The notes under the pieces: generated by a model
Databases searched by the model: none
Told to the model about the DNA's origin: nothing
Seen by the model: the letters and a program-made list of their open reading frames with translations, nothing else
DNA from: Chryseomicrobium sp. FSL W7-1435
GTDB taxonomy: Bacteria; Bacillota; Bacilli; Bacillales_A; Planococcaceae
Direction: 5' to 3'
Length of the DNA stretch: 64,000 nt
Assembly (NCBI RefSeq): GCF_038595005.1
Contig: NZ_CP151997.1
Coordinates: 2,170,001-2,234,000, forward strand
In this document: one piece after another, positions 13,234 to 22,128 of the stretch
How positions within the stretch are numbered: position 1 is the first letter of the stretch
How the letters are laid out: every line of letters begins with the position of its first letter
Program-made: the position numbers and the translations under genes

Positions 13234-13600
13234 ATGAATATCCTCCTATACAAACGATACGGTTATCATTCTTATTCCTCATTTTCTTCAAAGGTAAACG
13301 TTTTTCCTGCTTTTGCAGCTTCTTTTACAAAAGATTATGTTTACAAGTATAATGAGACGATCTAATTCATTCAATTGTTCCCCTATCCAACTTTCTGCAC
13401 AAGTTAAATAAGTGAATGATTTTATAGTTACCTGATAAACCTGTCCTTTATCTAGTTTTCAACTCCTAGTTGGAAGGTGCATACCTGTATCTCAAGTTAC
13501 TCTATTTCAAGACCTGACAGAAACCATTATAGCACTAATTTCCCAAGTGGATATTAAAATTATGTTACAGAACGATTTCATTTTACCGAAGGAGTAGGCA
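13234..13600 (-). promoter_or_regulatory. degU-yvyE intergenic region with degU promoter and long leader
   Basis: 367 bp between divergent genes. On the minus strand an extended -10 (TGC-TATAAT, -10 at 13531-13526) lies far upstream of degU, giving a leader of about 285 nt; no good -35 is seen. The leader contains a small hairpin (CAACT-AGG-AGTTG) and a 28-codon TTG-initiated ORF starting at 13374 with only a weak ribosome site. No recognisable degS remnant is present. The plus-strand yvyE start at 13601 has a GGAG site. Confidence 0.45.
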
Positions 13601-14233
13601 ATGAATACAAATTATTATACAATCAAAAAGCCGTCCGTTTCAGAAACCATTATTCAAAAATCACGATTTATCTGCCATTTAAAACGGACAGATTCTGAAC
13701 AACAAGCACAAGAATTTATTAATGAGGTTCGTTCCCAGCACAAATCAGCTAACCATAATTGTTTTGCCTACGTCATTGGGGAAAATAACGCTATTCAAAA
13801 AGCAGCTGATGATGGGGAACCTAGTGGCACGGCAGGCGTTCCTATGCTAGAAGTATTAAAAAAACAAGATCTCAGAAATGTGACAGCAGTAGTCACACGG
13901 TATTTTGGTGGCATCAAACTTGGTGGTGGTGGATTGATTCGAGCGTACGGCAGCTCAGTATCAGATGCATTGCGTCAAGTTGGCATCGTCCATCGAGTCC
14001 GCCATTGTCTTTATAAAGTAGGAATCGACTACCACCTGCTAGGGAAAGTAGAGAATGAATTGCGTCAAAATGTTTATATTCTCGATGAAATCAGGTATAC
14101 AGATAAAGTAGAACTAATGGTATATGTAAATGAAACAGATACCACCACATTTGAACAATGGATCATTTCATTGACAAGTGCCACAGCTTCTATAGATAAA
14201 GGAGCTGTCTCTTTTATTGAAACTGATGTATAA
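13601..14233 (+). CDS. yvyE: YigZ/YvyE (IMPACT) family protein
   Basis: The 210-aa protein belongs to the universally distributed IMPACT/YigZ family, whose biochemical role is unsettled (linked to translation control in eukaryotes). The signature FAYVIGENNAIQKAADDGEPSGTAGVPML covers residues about 55-85, with the DDGEPSGTAG core, followed by TAVVTRYFGGIKLGGGGLIRAYG. A C-terminal DUF1949-like ferredoxin fold follows (residues 135-200). In B. subtilis yvyE is also divergent from the degSU locus, supporting the assignment. Strong GGAG site before the ATG. Confidence 0.92.
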   Translation: MNTNYYTIKKPSVSETIIQKSRFICHLKRTDSEQQAQEFINEVRSQHKSANHNCFAYVIGENNAIQKAADDGEPSGTAGVPMLEVLKKQDLRNVTAVVTRYFGGIKLGGGGLIRAYGSSVSDALRQVGIVHRVRHCLYKVGIDYHLLGKVENELRQNVYILDEIRYTDKVELMVYVNETDTTTFEQWIISLTSATASIDKGAVSFIETDV

Positions 14234-14299
14234 ACTTAAAATTTACTACATGTCACGGATAGATAATTGAAGGGCTAGAATCTTCAGGAGGCGTTTGAA

Positions 14300-15307
14300 A
14301 TGATTACGAGAAGTACTAGAAAGAAATCAAAAAAGAAAACTATTTTATACTCTTTGCTCATTCTTGCAGGTGCCTTTGCTATATTATCAGCCAGTTATGG
14401 TGTTTATCTGACCAAGCGTGCAGAAGTTGCAGCAGATCGCAGCTATCAAGCACTTGAAAACAGGAAAAACGGTTCACAGCTACGCGATGAAGATGTTGAA
14501 CCTCTTACGGATAACGTATCTATCTTATTTGTGGGAATTGACGACAGTGAACAACGTGGATTCGGTGACGAGTCAAGCCGATCCGATGCGCTAATGGTTG
14601 CCACTTTAAATAATGAATCAAAAACAATCAAATTAGTGAGCATTCCACGAGATTCTAAAGTCTACATCCCAGAAGTCGGTTACGACGACAAAATTACACA
14701 TGCGCATGCTTATGGTGGGACTGCTGTTGCGATTGAAACAGTTGAAGAGTTATTCGATATCCCGATTGATTATTATGTAAAAATGAATTTCAATGCTTTC
14801 ATCGATACAGTCGATGCTCTTGGCGGCGTTACTGTTGATGTACCTTATGATCATCTTGAACTGGACGAAAATGATCAGTTTACGGTTGAGTTAAAAGAAG
14901 GTCGTCAACTTCTAGATGGTCGTGAAACATTGGCATTAGCAAGAACTCGAAAATTAGACAATGATATCGAGCGCGGAAAACGCCAACAAATGATTTTAGA
15001 AGCAATTATCCAAAAAGCAGCCTCTGCCTCTTCCTTCACAAAGTATGGCGATGTGATTGATGCAGTCGGAAACAACATGAAGACAGATTTAACCTTTGAT
15101 GAGATGAAGTCATTTTTTGACTATTTGTCTAAAGGAAAACCGCAAGTGGAAACATTAACGTTAGCCGGTTTAGATGATATGTCAACAGGTACCTACTATT
15201 GGCAGCTTGATGAACAAGCGCTTGAAGAGACCAAAAATACGTTGCAACGACATTTAGATCTTAAGCCAGGTTCTTCAGAGTATGCAGCAGATTCTTCTGC
15301 TGAATAA
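14300..15307 (+). CDS. LytR-CpsA-Psr (LCP) family cell-wall polymer ligase
   Basis: Membrane-anchored phosphotransferase that attaches wall teichoic acid or other glycopolymers to peptidoglycan. The 335-aa protein has a basic N terminus (RSTRKKSKKKT), one transmembrane helix (residues about 15-36) and an extracellular LCP domain with FVGIDDSEQRGFGDESSRSDALMVATL, the SIPRDSKVYIP motif, and RKLDNDIERGKRQQMILEAI with its pyrophosphate-binding Arg/Asp residues. It resembles TagU/LytR of B. subtilis, which also lies near the yvyE-degSU region. Strong GGAGG site. The exact paralogue (TagT, TagU or TagV) is not decided. Confidence 0.9.
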   Translation: MITRSTRKKSKKKTILYSLLILAGAFAILSASYGVYLTKRAEVAADRSYQALENRKNGSQLRDEDVEPLTDNVSILFVGIDDSEQRGFGDESSRSDALMVATLNNESKTIKLVSIPRDSKVYIPEVGYDDKITHAHAYGGTAVAIETVEELFDIPIDYYVKMNFNAFIDTVDALGGVTVDVPYDHLELDENDQFTVELKEGRQLLDGRETLALARTRKLDNDIERGKRQQMILEAIIQKAASASSFTKYGDVIDAVGNNMKTDLTFDEMKSFFDYLSKGKPQVETLTLAGLDDMSTGTYYWQLDEQALEETKNTLQRHLDLKPGSSEYAADSSAE

Positions 15308-15320
15308 ATACTTATTAGTG

Positions 15321-15435
15321 GTTGGAACAAACATAAATCAGCAAATTCTTTGGATTGTATTCTAAAGAATTTGCTGATTTTAATTTACGATGAGTTCCTG
15401 GTTAATAGAGTTACATAAAAAGGTTTGTTCTAGCC
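15321..15435 (-). repeat. Short copy (F) of the dispersed repeat family, with terminator hairpin
   Basis: Ends are near-inverted repeats (TTGGAACAAA and, at the other end, TTTGTTCTA). It contains the family hairpin AAATCAGCAAATTCTTT...AAAGAATTTGCTGATTT at 15335-15382 and a diverged AGAG/GGAACTCA segment, but lacks the GC-rich core. Its family orientation is minus although both flanking genes are plus. The symmetric hairpin probably terminates the LCP gene. Confidence 0.75.
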
Positions 15436-15496
15436 TCTTTTACTATGAAGTGACAGTCAATTTTGAAAGTGGTACGCTAAAGTTGGAGGGGATGAA

Positions 15497-16273
15497 ATGG
15501 ATACATTATTGTTTGAACAAAAAGACCACGTGGCGGTTGTAACATTAAATCGACCTGATGCGATGAACGCATTTAATTATGATTTGCTAGCTGAATTAGG
15601 ACAAGTTGTTGATGCTTTACGCATTAATCCTGATGTTCGCCTGGTTATTTTTAGAGGAGCTGGAGGCAAAGCTTTTAGCGTTGGTGCAGACTTAAAAGAG
15701 CGCAAAACTCTAACAACCGAACAAGTAAAAAGAAATCTATTTAAAATTGGAGAAGTCTTTTCAACAATTGAAAACTTGCCACAACCGACGATTGCTATGA
15801 TGGATGGTTTTGCATTTGGAGGGGGCATGGAGTTAGCACTGGCTTGTGACTTCAGAATCGCTTCTGAAAAAAGTATTATGGGATTAACGGAAACCAGTTT
15901 AGCTATCATTCCTGGAGCTGGGGGCACACAACGTCTCCCTCGCTTGATCGGTGAATCAAAAGCTTTAGAGTTAATCTTAACCGCACGAAAGATAACTGCA
16001 GCTGAGGCTTACCATTATGGGTTACTGACTCAGGTTGCACCTGATGATTCGTTAGTTGAACAAACAGAGGCTTTTTCGTTAGCAATCTTAGCGAATGGGC
16101 CGATTGCTTTGCAACAAGCGAAGTTTGCCGTAAAAAATGGTATGAATGCCGATTTACAAACTGGCTTACAAATCGAGCGAAAAGCATATGAGATTACCCT
16201 CCCAACTGAGGACCGTATCGAAGCTTTGCTCGCATTTGGAGAGAAGCGTAAACCGGTCTTTAAAGGAAAATAA
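15497..16273 (+). CDS. Enoyl-CoA hydratase/isomerase family protein
   Basis: Crotonase-fold acyl-CoA enzyme of 258 aa, the usual length. The oxyanion-hole and catalytic region is seen in GGKAFSVGADLKE (residues about 55-67) and GFAFGGGMELALACDFRIA (about 98-116). GLTETSLAIIPGAGGTQRLPRLIG (about 130-153) holds the second catalytic Glu region typical of true hydratases (compare FadB or YngF). It is preceded by GGAGGGG and followed by a short repeat copy acting as terminator. It is a lone gene, so a role in beta-oxidation is inferred from family only. No FadR box was seen upstream. Confidence 0.88.
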   Translation: MDTLLFEQKDHVAVVTLNRPDAMNAFNYDLLAELGQVVDALRINPDVRLVIFRGAGGKAFSVGADLKERKTLTTEQVKRNLFKIGEVFSTIENLPQPTIAMMDGFAFGGGMELALACDFRIASEKSIMGLTETSLAIIPGAGGTQRLPRLIGESKALELILTARKITAAEAYHYGLLTQVAPDDSLVEQTEAFSLAILANGPIALQQAKFAVKNGMNADLQTGLQIERKAYEITLPTEDRIEALLAFGEKRKPVFKGK

Positions 16274-16331
16274 CCGCTAACCGCTTACTTTCTACGAATT
16301 TTGGTTAAATTTGTTCTAACAAAATTATAGC

Positions 16332-16425
16332 TGGAACAAAATATAGTAATAGAACTCAACACAAAAAAATCAGCAAATTCTCTGGAATTTACCCTAGAGA
16401 ACTCGCTGATTTTATTTTTGTTCCA
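16332..16425 (+). repeat. Short copy (E) of the dispersed repeat family, with terminator hairpin
   Basis: A 94-bp unit bounded by perfect 10-bp inverted ends TGGAACAAAA. It reads ATATAGTAATAGAACTCAA and then the hairpin AATCAGCAAATTCTCT...AGAGAACTCGCTGATTTTATTTTT. Compared with the long copies, the roughly 150-bp GC-rich core is missing between the AATAGAGCT and GGAACTCAA boundaries. It lies after the hydratase gene, in its sense orientation, and also separates it from the convergent S9 peptidase. Confidence 0.82.
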
Positions 16426-16442
16426 ATCTCTTTGCTGCAATC

Positions 16443-18407
16443 CTATAAGTGCTTTTTAAACCAACCCGTGATTTGCTCGAGTCGTGCGATTCGCAGATTC
16501 GGCAAGCCCGTGCGCGAAAGGTTATGATCTGCTTGTGGGAAGCGGACTAACTCTGTTTCCTTCCCCATTCGCTTAAGTGTAATATAGAGCTGTTGCGCTT
16601 GCTCGATCGGGCAACGTAAGTCATCTTCTCCGTGTAAAATCAATAAAGGCGTATTGACGTTAGCTGCGTATTTTAAAGGTGAATGATTCCACAATTTGTC
16701 AATGTCATTCATATCGCTTTGAATTTGCCATTCAGTAAAGTAATACCCAATGTCAGATACCCCATAAAAACTAATCCAATTCGAGATAGAACGCTGAGTA
16801 ACAGCTGCTTTAAAGCGGTCTGTATGTCCAACAATCCAGTTGGTCATAAATCCACCGTATGAGCCGCCAGTAACCCCTAGGCGCTCTTGATCAATCCACT
16901 CATAACTACTTAACACATAATCAACAGCTGCCATGATATCCAGGTAGTCATTTCCACCATAATCTCCACGTACCGCATCTACAAACTCTTGACTGTAGCT
17001 ATGGCTACCTCTTGGATTGATGTAGAGAACCCCGTACCCTTGAGAAGCTAGTACCTGCATTTCATGGATAAATGAATTGGCATAAAACGCATGAGGTCCA
17101 CCGTGAATATTTGTAACGAGAGGTACTTTGCCGTTTTTAGCGGCTTCCGGCTTGATCAGCCAACCGTGTACTTGCCATCCTTGTGGTCCTTCAAAAACGA
17201 TTGGCTCAGGTGTAAGGAGCAGTGTTTGTTCGACATATTCATTGTTATGGTCAGATTTCTGCTCACGCTCACCAGTTGTTACTTGCTGAACAAATAGTTC
17301 ACCCGGTAACGTCGGATTGCTGACTGTCAGAGCTAAAGAAGTTCCCTGCTGATTTACATCGTAGCCGTATACGTGCTCTCCTTCTTGAGTGACGGGATAA
17401 AGCTCTCCTTCTAAAGAAGCAAAGTAAATTCGTACATCTCCGTAAGTAGAGACTTGGAAATACAAATGATTATCCGCTGACCAGACAACTGCTGGTGCTG
17501 ATACTCCTTGTTGGACATCTGCTACCACGTAATCACCAACAGGAGCATCTAATCCCTCAGTTAGCGACTGTGAACTTTGAGTTTCTGTATCATAAACATA
17601 AACTTGAGCATGTGTAGCGTTCTCAAATGTACGTGTAGCGCCTACATAGGCAACATAGCGACCATCAAACGAGTAAGCGGCCCCACCGAAATGCCCCGCT
17701 TCTTTAGTAAGTGCCTTCGCTGATTTTGTTTCAATGTTGACCTCTACTAAATTCGTTTCAAACAGATAATCATCTTGAAGGTCTGCAGTTGAAATGACAA
17801 CAGACTTCCCATCAGGTGAAAGCGCATGGACCGACTCATTACGCTGTTCTGTCGACCATCGTTCAATCGAGTTATCTGCAAGATCGATTACTCCGATTTG
17901 TGACATCTGATGATGCTTAACCAGCCCATTACCGTCCTGAATATATTTCATTTTTTCAGCCGTATAGGGTTGAGGGAAGGCGTCTTTTTTCTCTTCTTCT
18001 TTTTCCCAACCTAATTTTTTATCGTAACGCGCAGAAACCCAAATCTTTTCTTCATCCGGCTGCCACACGTAATTGGAAACACCATATGGCAAAGTCGTTA
18101 GTTGTTGTGCTTCCCCTCCCGATGCAGAGAGGATGTACAGTTGATTTCCTTCTTCACGGTTAGAAAGAAATGAAATATAGGTTCCTTTTGGAGACCATTT
18201 GATTGCAGAAATTCTCTCTTTGCGATGAGTCCATTGGACAGGACCAGCTTTTTCATCTGCCAAAAAAATGCTACTCGTATATGTATTTTTATCCTTATCG
18301 ATGGATGTTTTACTGTAAGCAATTTGATTGGTTACTGGATTCCAGACCGGTGAAGTGACGGAATGGATTCCACAGATCTCTTCGATTGATACGTTTTGTT
18401 TTTGCAA
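16443..18407 (-). CDS. S9 family prolyl oligopeptidase/acylaminoacyl-peptidase (YuxL-like)
   Basis: Serine peptidase of about 654 aa. N-terminal TolB/WD40-like beta-propeller (residues about 10-370, repeats such as VWNPVTNQIAYS, IKWSPKGTYISFLSNREEGNQLYIL, YSFDGRYVAYVG), then an alpha/beta hydrolase domain with HGGPHAFY, nucleophile motif GVTGGSYGGFMTNW, Asp in LHGEDDLRCPI and His in PQADHNLSRTG. The in-frame ATG at 18422 overlaps the GGGAGG ribosome site, so I prefer TTG at 18407, 7 nt after that site. B. subtilis yuxL is the likely counterpart. Cytoplasmic; no signal peptide. Confidence 0.9.
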   Translation of the reverse strand: MQKQNVSIEEICGIHSVTSPVWNPVTNQIAYSKTSIDKDKNTYTSSIFLADEKAGPVQWTHRKERISAIKWSPKGTYISFLSNREEGNQLYILSASGGEAQQLTTLPYGVSNYVWQPDEEKIWVSARYDKKLGWEKEEEKKDAFPQPYTAEKMKYIQDGNGLVKHHQMSQIGVIDLADNSIERWSTEQRNESVHALSPDGKSVVISTADLQDDYLFETNLVEVNIETKSAKALTKEAGHFGGAAYSFDGRYVAYVGATRTFENATHAQVYVYDTETQSSQSLTEGLDAPVGDYVVADVQQGVSAPAVVWSADNHLYFQVSTYGDVRIYFASLEGELYPVTQEGEHVYGYDVNQQGTSLALTVSNPTLPGELFVQQVTTGEREQKSDHNNEYVEQTLLLTPEPIVFEGPQGWQVHGWLIKPEAAKNGKVPLVTNIHGGPHAFYANSFIHEMQVLASQGYGVLYINPRGSHSYSQEFVDAVRGDYGGNDYLDIMAAVDYVLSSYEWIDQERLGVTGGSYGGFMTNWIVGHTDRFKAAVTQRSISNWISFYGVSDIGYYFTEWQIQSDMNDIDKLWNHSPLKYAANVNTPLLILHGEDDLRCPIEQAQQLYITLKRMGKETELVRFPQADHNLSRTGLPNLRIARLEQITGWFKKHL

Positions 18408-18492
18408 AGCAAGCCCTCCCATTTATTTCGTTTATCAAAATACCTCTTCAGTATACTGCACTTTGTGCCAATAGCCAAACTATTCATACAAA

Positions 18493-18530
18493 CAAAAAAC
18501 TCAGCACCTTTTTAATAAAAAGTGCTAAGT
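18493..18530 (-). terminator. Intrinsic terminator of lcfB
   Basis: Minus strand CTTAGCACTTTTT-ATT-AAAAAGGTGCTGAG stem with G-U pairs, followed by six T; starts 12 nt after the lcfB stop. Confidence 0.85.
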
Positions 18531-18541
18531 CTTTTAAGTAA

Positions 18542-20092
18542 TTATGAATTGGTTACTTGATCCTTCAACGTTCGACGCAAAATCTTCCCGGTTGTGTTTT
18601 TAGGTAACTCATCTAACAGTTCGATGCGTGTCGGTACTTTATATTTTGCTAGCTTTTCTCGACAAAATGCTTGAATGTCTTCTGTTACTAGAGTCGTATC
18701 TTTCAGAACAACGAAAGCTAAGACCTGCTCTCCGAAATTCGGGTCAGGAACACCTACCACTGCCGCTTCAAGAATTCCAGGATGTGCAAATAATACTTCT
18801 TCCACTTCTCGAGGGTACACATTATAGCCACCCACAATAATCATATCTTTCTTGCGATCAACGATATAGAAATAGCCTTCTTCATCTTTTTTTGCAAGGT
18901 CGCCAGTATATAACCAACCATCTCGGATGGCGTTAGCTGACTCCTCTGGCATGTTGTAATACCCCTTCATAACGTTAGGGCCCCTCACAATTAATTCTCC
19001 TACTTCACCAACAGGTAATTCCTCTCCCAGCTCATTCACTATCTTATTTTCCACGTTGATAATAGATGTGCCAATAGAACCTGCTTTTCTTTCACGGTCT
19101 AACGGGTTGAAACACGTAACTGGTGAAGCTTCTGACAATCCGTATCCTTCTGAAATACGAACATTGAACTTGTCTTCAAAGTTATGCAATAACGCAACAG
19201 GTAAGGACGCTCCTCCTGAAATAGCTAAGCGCACAGTTGAAAAGTCCTCAGGATTAGCATCAGGTGATTGGTAAAGGAAATTATACATGGTTGGTACTCC
19301 TGCAAATACTGTAGCCTGTTGTTCACGGGCTACCTGGAATACCTCAGCAGGCGAGAATTTAGGTACTAATAAAATTGTAGCTCCCGTTACTAACGGCGCA
19401 TTGACAACAACTGTCAAAGCAAATACATGGAAGACCGGCAACGTTGCTAGTACACGATCATCTGCTGAGAAATGTAAGTACTCAGCTACATCACGAGCAT
19501 TCGAGAAAATATTTTCGAATGTTAACATAGCTCCCTTTGGTTGCCCTGTAGTTCCTGAAGTATACAAAATTACAGCTGTGTCATCTTTATCTACTTCTAC
19601 TGGTGAAATTGCTTCCCCAGATTGCACCAACTGTGTAAACGGTTTCACTTTAGTTTGCAAAGATGCTGGTAGAGCGCGTATCTTATCTCCTGCTTCTGGA
19701 GATGTCTCACAAATAACATACGCGGTTACTTTTGGAAATGTTGCTGAAGCTTGTTCCACAAGTGGTAATAGAAGATCTAAAGCAATGACCACCTTAGCGT
19801 CACTATTTTTAACGATATACGAGATTTCATCTGGAGTGTAGATTGGATTGATAGGAACCGCTGTTGCACCAATACGCATTGTGGCATAAAGCGACAGTAA
19901 AAAGTGCGGCGTGTTTCCTAAAAGAAATGCTACATTATCCCCTTTTGAAACGCCAAGTGCCTGTAATGCACCTGCAAATTTTGCGACAGTTCCTTCAAAT
20001 TCTGCGTAACTCGTTTCTTTACCCATGAAACTATAAGCAGCTTTTGTCGGATTTTGTGCGGCTTGTTGTTGTACTTTAAGAACTAAACTCAT
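18542..20092 (-). CDS. lcfB: Long-chain fatty-acid-CoA ligase
   Basis: Adenylate-forming enzyme (516 aa) that activates fatty acids for beta-oxidation. AMP-binding signature ILYTSGTTGQPKGAMLTFEN lies at about residues 172-191, followed by GYGLSEASPVTCFN (A5), DGWLYTGDLAKKDEEGYFYIVDRKKDMIIVGGYNVYP (A7-A8) and the C-terminal catalytic Lys motif PKNTTGKILRR. The ATG has AAAGGGG upstream. Its promoter carries a perfect FadR box, so it should be repressed by FadR and induced by long-chain acyl-CoA. In B. subtilis lcfB (yhfL) is also near lplJ and belongs to the FadR regulon. Confidence 0.93.
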   Translation of the reverse strand: MSLVLKVQQQAAQNPTKAAYSFMGKETSYAEFEGTVAKFAGALQALGVSKGDNVAFLLGNTPHFLLSLYATMRIGATAVPINPIYTPDEISYIVKNSDAKVVIALDLLLPLVEQASATFPKVTAYVICETSPEAGDKIRALPASLQTKVKPFTQLVQSGEAISPVEVDKDDTAVILYTSGTTGQPKGAMLTFENIFSNARDVAEYLHFSADDRVLATLPVFHVFALTVVVNAPLVTGATILLVPKFSPAEVFQVAREQQATVFAGVPTMYNFLYQSPDANPEDFSTVRLAISGGASLPVALLHNFEDKFNVRISEGYGLSEASPVTCFNPLDRERKAGSIGTSIINVENKIVNELGEELPVGEVGELIVRGPNVMKGYYNMPEESANAIRDGWLYTGDLAKKDEEGYFYIVDRKKDMIIVGGYNVYPREVEEVLFAHPGILEAAVVGVPDPNFGEQVLAFVVLKDTTLVTEDIQAFCREKLAKYKVPTRIELLDELPKNTTGKILRRTLKDQVTNS

Positions 20093-20110
20093 AGGATACC
20101 CCTTTCAAAT

Positions 20111-20128
20111 TGAATGAATAGTCATTCA
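20111..20128 (-). promoter_or_regulatory. FadR operator of lcfB
   Basis: TGAATGAATAGTCATTCA matches the B. subtilis FadR consensus TGAATGAMTANTCATTCA at every position. It lies at about +7 to +24 relative to the start predicted from the promoter at 20142-20170, the place expected for a repressor. Confidence 0.88.
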
Positions 20129-20141
20129 TTTCATAGTTTTC

Positions 20142-20170
20142 ATTTTACTAAAAATTCTGTTGAATAGCAA
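20142..20170 (-). promoter_or_regulatory. sigma-A promoter of lcfB
   Basis: Minus strand TTGCTA (20170-20165), 17-nt spacer, TAAAAT (20147-20142). Confidence 0.65.
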
Positions 20171-20183
20171 TGCCTGGAACAAC

Positions 20184-20206
20184 AAAAGCTCCCCCTAAGG
20201 AGAGCT
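20184..20206 (-). terminator. Intrinsic terminator of the Bce-type operon
   Basis: Minus strand AGCTCTCC-TTAG-GGGGAGCT followed by TTTTG; directly after the permease stop. Confidence 0.8.
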
Positions 20207-20208
20207 GG

Positions 20209-22128
20209 CTAAGATAATAATTGTAAGTGAGCAAGGTAGCGCCACCGGATCAATAAATAGTAAACCGCTTGAATGCCTGTAAAAGCACCTAGCACTAGTA
20301 ACATTTCCATTGCTATGGACATAGCAGCAATGTCTACCCACACAGCCTGTAAAAATAGGAACGAAAAGGTGGCATGCAACATGGCAAGACCCCAAGGTAA
20401 AAAGAATTGTGGATACAGTTGTCGATTGGCGATGACTCGTAATTCTTGATTGGTCAATCCCATGTGTCGAAGCACCTCGAACTGCCTGCGATCTTTTTCT
20501 AAATTCGTATAAAATTTAAAGTAAATAAAACTTCCAGCAGCTAAAATCAGCACGGCTGCCACTAAAAGACCTGTCACCAATAATAAAGAAAATGTAGAAC
20601 TGATGTAAGAGTAATTTAAACCTGGATTGTCAAAGTAATAAGGCAATTGTTGATCGCTCTCATAAGAGGCAATCATCTCACGATCTAAATCCAAGCCAAT
20701 AGCATCTGTGCGCAACCAATCTGGAACATGAAAGGCAAAAACAGTCGTCCTACTCTCATCCCATGTCCCAAACAAATAAGGATTGGCTAGGCGAGAGTAA
20801 TCTTCATCAGACAGGATGTAAGCCGGCCCCTGAAAGGCAGCGTCTGGTAATGGAAAGTGCATATAACCTTCTGCCACATGGAAATAAATCGTATTTTCTC
20901 TCAGGTGAATCAGCTGTTGGTTTGAATTCGTCACATTTTCTCCAAAGCGCATACCTTCCCCAGGACTTAAATCAATCAAAGGTTCTTTTAAAACAGCAGC
21001 TATCGTGTTGATATCTGTTTCACTAATCAATTGAACCGGGCTATTGGTAGCTGCAGACGTTTGCTTTGTCACAGTTGCGGTAAGTAATGTATAGGTCAAG
21101 TTTTGACTGAAGAAATCATTAGTCAACTGGGCTATGTGTTGTTGTTCAAATGGATTTTGTGAATCACTCACATACAGGACACTTATTGGATTGCTTTCTC
21201 GGTATTGATTTGCAAAACTAGTCAATGAGGCCACTACTCCCACTGAAATTATAGCCAGTGTAGAGACCATCGTAACGATAAAATACATGCGAGAATTCTC
21301 TTTCATTTTATCGATAGCGTCTGAAAAAGTGACTATGCGTGTCGCCTTCCAATACACTTTTTTATAGCCACGCAATGTGTAAATCAAATAGAGCATCCCA
21401 TCTTTGAAAAAATAGTAGCTCCCCCAAATGGCACATAAAATGATAACTGGCGACCACCAGACATTCATTCTATAAAGTGAATAAATCACTAAACTGTAAG
21501 CTATTGCGAGGAAAACAAAGGACACCCATGCCCCGACAATCGAATAATTTGCCGTCTCATTTCGATTGGGTCCACCAATCAAAAGTTGGACAATGTTACT
21601 TTGACGAATGAACATCGTACCTGCAAATGAAATCACTATAAAAAGAGTGGTAAAGACAACAGCAGTTAATAAAAATGGCTCGAAATTAAAGTAAAGTGGC
21701 AACGTTTCAAGTTCTAACATGGCACGAATGACCATGAAAAAGAATTTCGTGAAAATATAGCCGAAAAAGATTCCTGTAATCAGTGCCACAACGCCAAGAA
21801 TCATCGTCTCAACAAAGACAAGACGCTGTAGCTGGCCTCTATCCATTCCAAGCTGTTGTAAAATACCAAACTCTTTTGACCTAGCCTGTAAAAAGGCATT
21901 CAAAGAATACAGCAGAAAGAATAACGTGAAGATAACCAATACAACGTCTGCAACTGCCATTCCTAAAAAGGCGATGTCCCGTATAAATTGATTCTCGATA
22001 GATGGATGAAACAATAACATGGAGTAAATAAAAAATACCATAACAGAAAAACTGCTAGCCATGAAATACGCAGCATAGACCCGACGATTTCTTAAGACAT
22101 TACGATAAGCGAACTGTAGAAAGGTCAT
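20209..22128 (-). CDS. BceB-type ABC transporter permease
   Basis: Integral membrane subunit (639 aa) of a peptide-antibiotic sensing and detoxification transporter. The family architecture is clear: FtsX-like N terminus FLQFAYRNVLRNRRVYAAYF, about ten transmembrane helices, and one large extracellular domain of roughly 200 residues (about 310-510) between helices 7 and 8, where ligand specificity lies. It overlaps the ATPase gene by 29 nt. In known Bce modules the permease also forms a complex with the kinase and acts as the true sensor. The specific drug (bacitracin, nisin, others) cannot be told from sequence. Confidence 0.9.
   Translation of the reverse strand: MTFLQFAYRNVLRNRRVYAAYFMASSFSVMVFFIYSMLLFHPSIENQFIRDIAFLGMAVADVVLVIFTLFFLLYSLNAFLQARSKEFGILQQLGMDRGQLQRLVFVETMILGVVALITGIFFGYIFTKFFFMVIRAMLELETLPLYFNFEPFLLTAVVFTTLFIVISFAGTMFIRQSNIVQLLIGGPNRNETANYSIVGAWVSFVFLAIAYSLVIYSLYRMNVWWSPVIILCAIWGSYYFFKDGMLYLIYTLRGYKKVYWKATRIVTFSDAIDKMKENSRMYFIVTMVSTLAIISVGVVASLTSFANQYRESNPISVLYVSDSQNPFEQQHIAQLTNDFFSQNLTYTLLTATVTKQTSAATNSPVQLISETDINTIAAVLKEPLIDLSPGEGMRFGENVTNSNQQLIHLRENTIYFHVAEGYMHFPLPDAAFQGPAYILSDEDYSRLANPYLFGTWDESRTTVFAFHVPDWLRTDAIGLDLDREMIASYESDQQLPYYFDNPGLNYSYISSTFSLLLVTGLLVAAVLILAAGSFIYFKFYTNLEKDRRQFEVLRHMGLTNQELRVIANRQLYPQFFLPWGLAMLHATFSFLFLQAVWVDIAAMSIAMEMLLVLGAFTGIQAVYYLLIRWRYLAHLQLLS

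Noticed and set aside
13270-13380. Possible degS remnant (a frame reading KEAAKAGKTFTFEENEE before degU)
   Set aside because: Only about 19 codons are open, with no DegS motif and no resemblance to the DegS C terminus (GTFIMIKVPL type); treated as untranslated leader.
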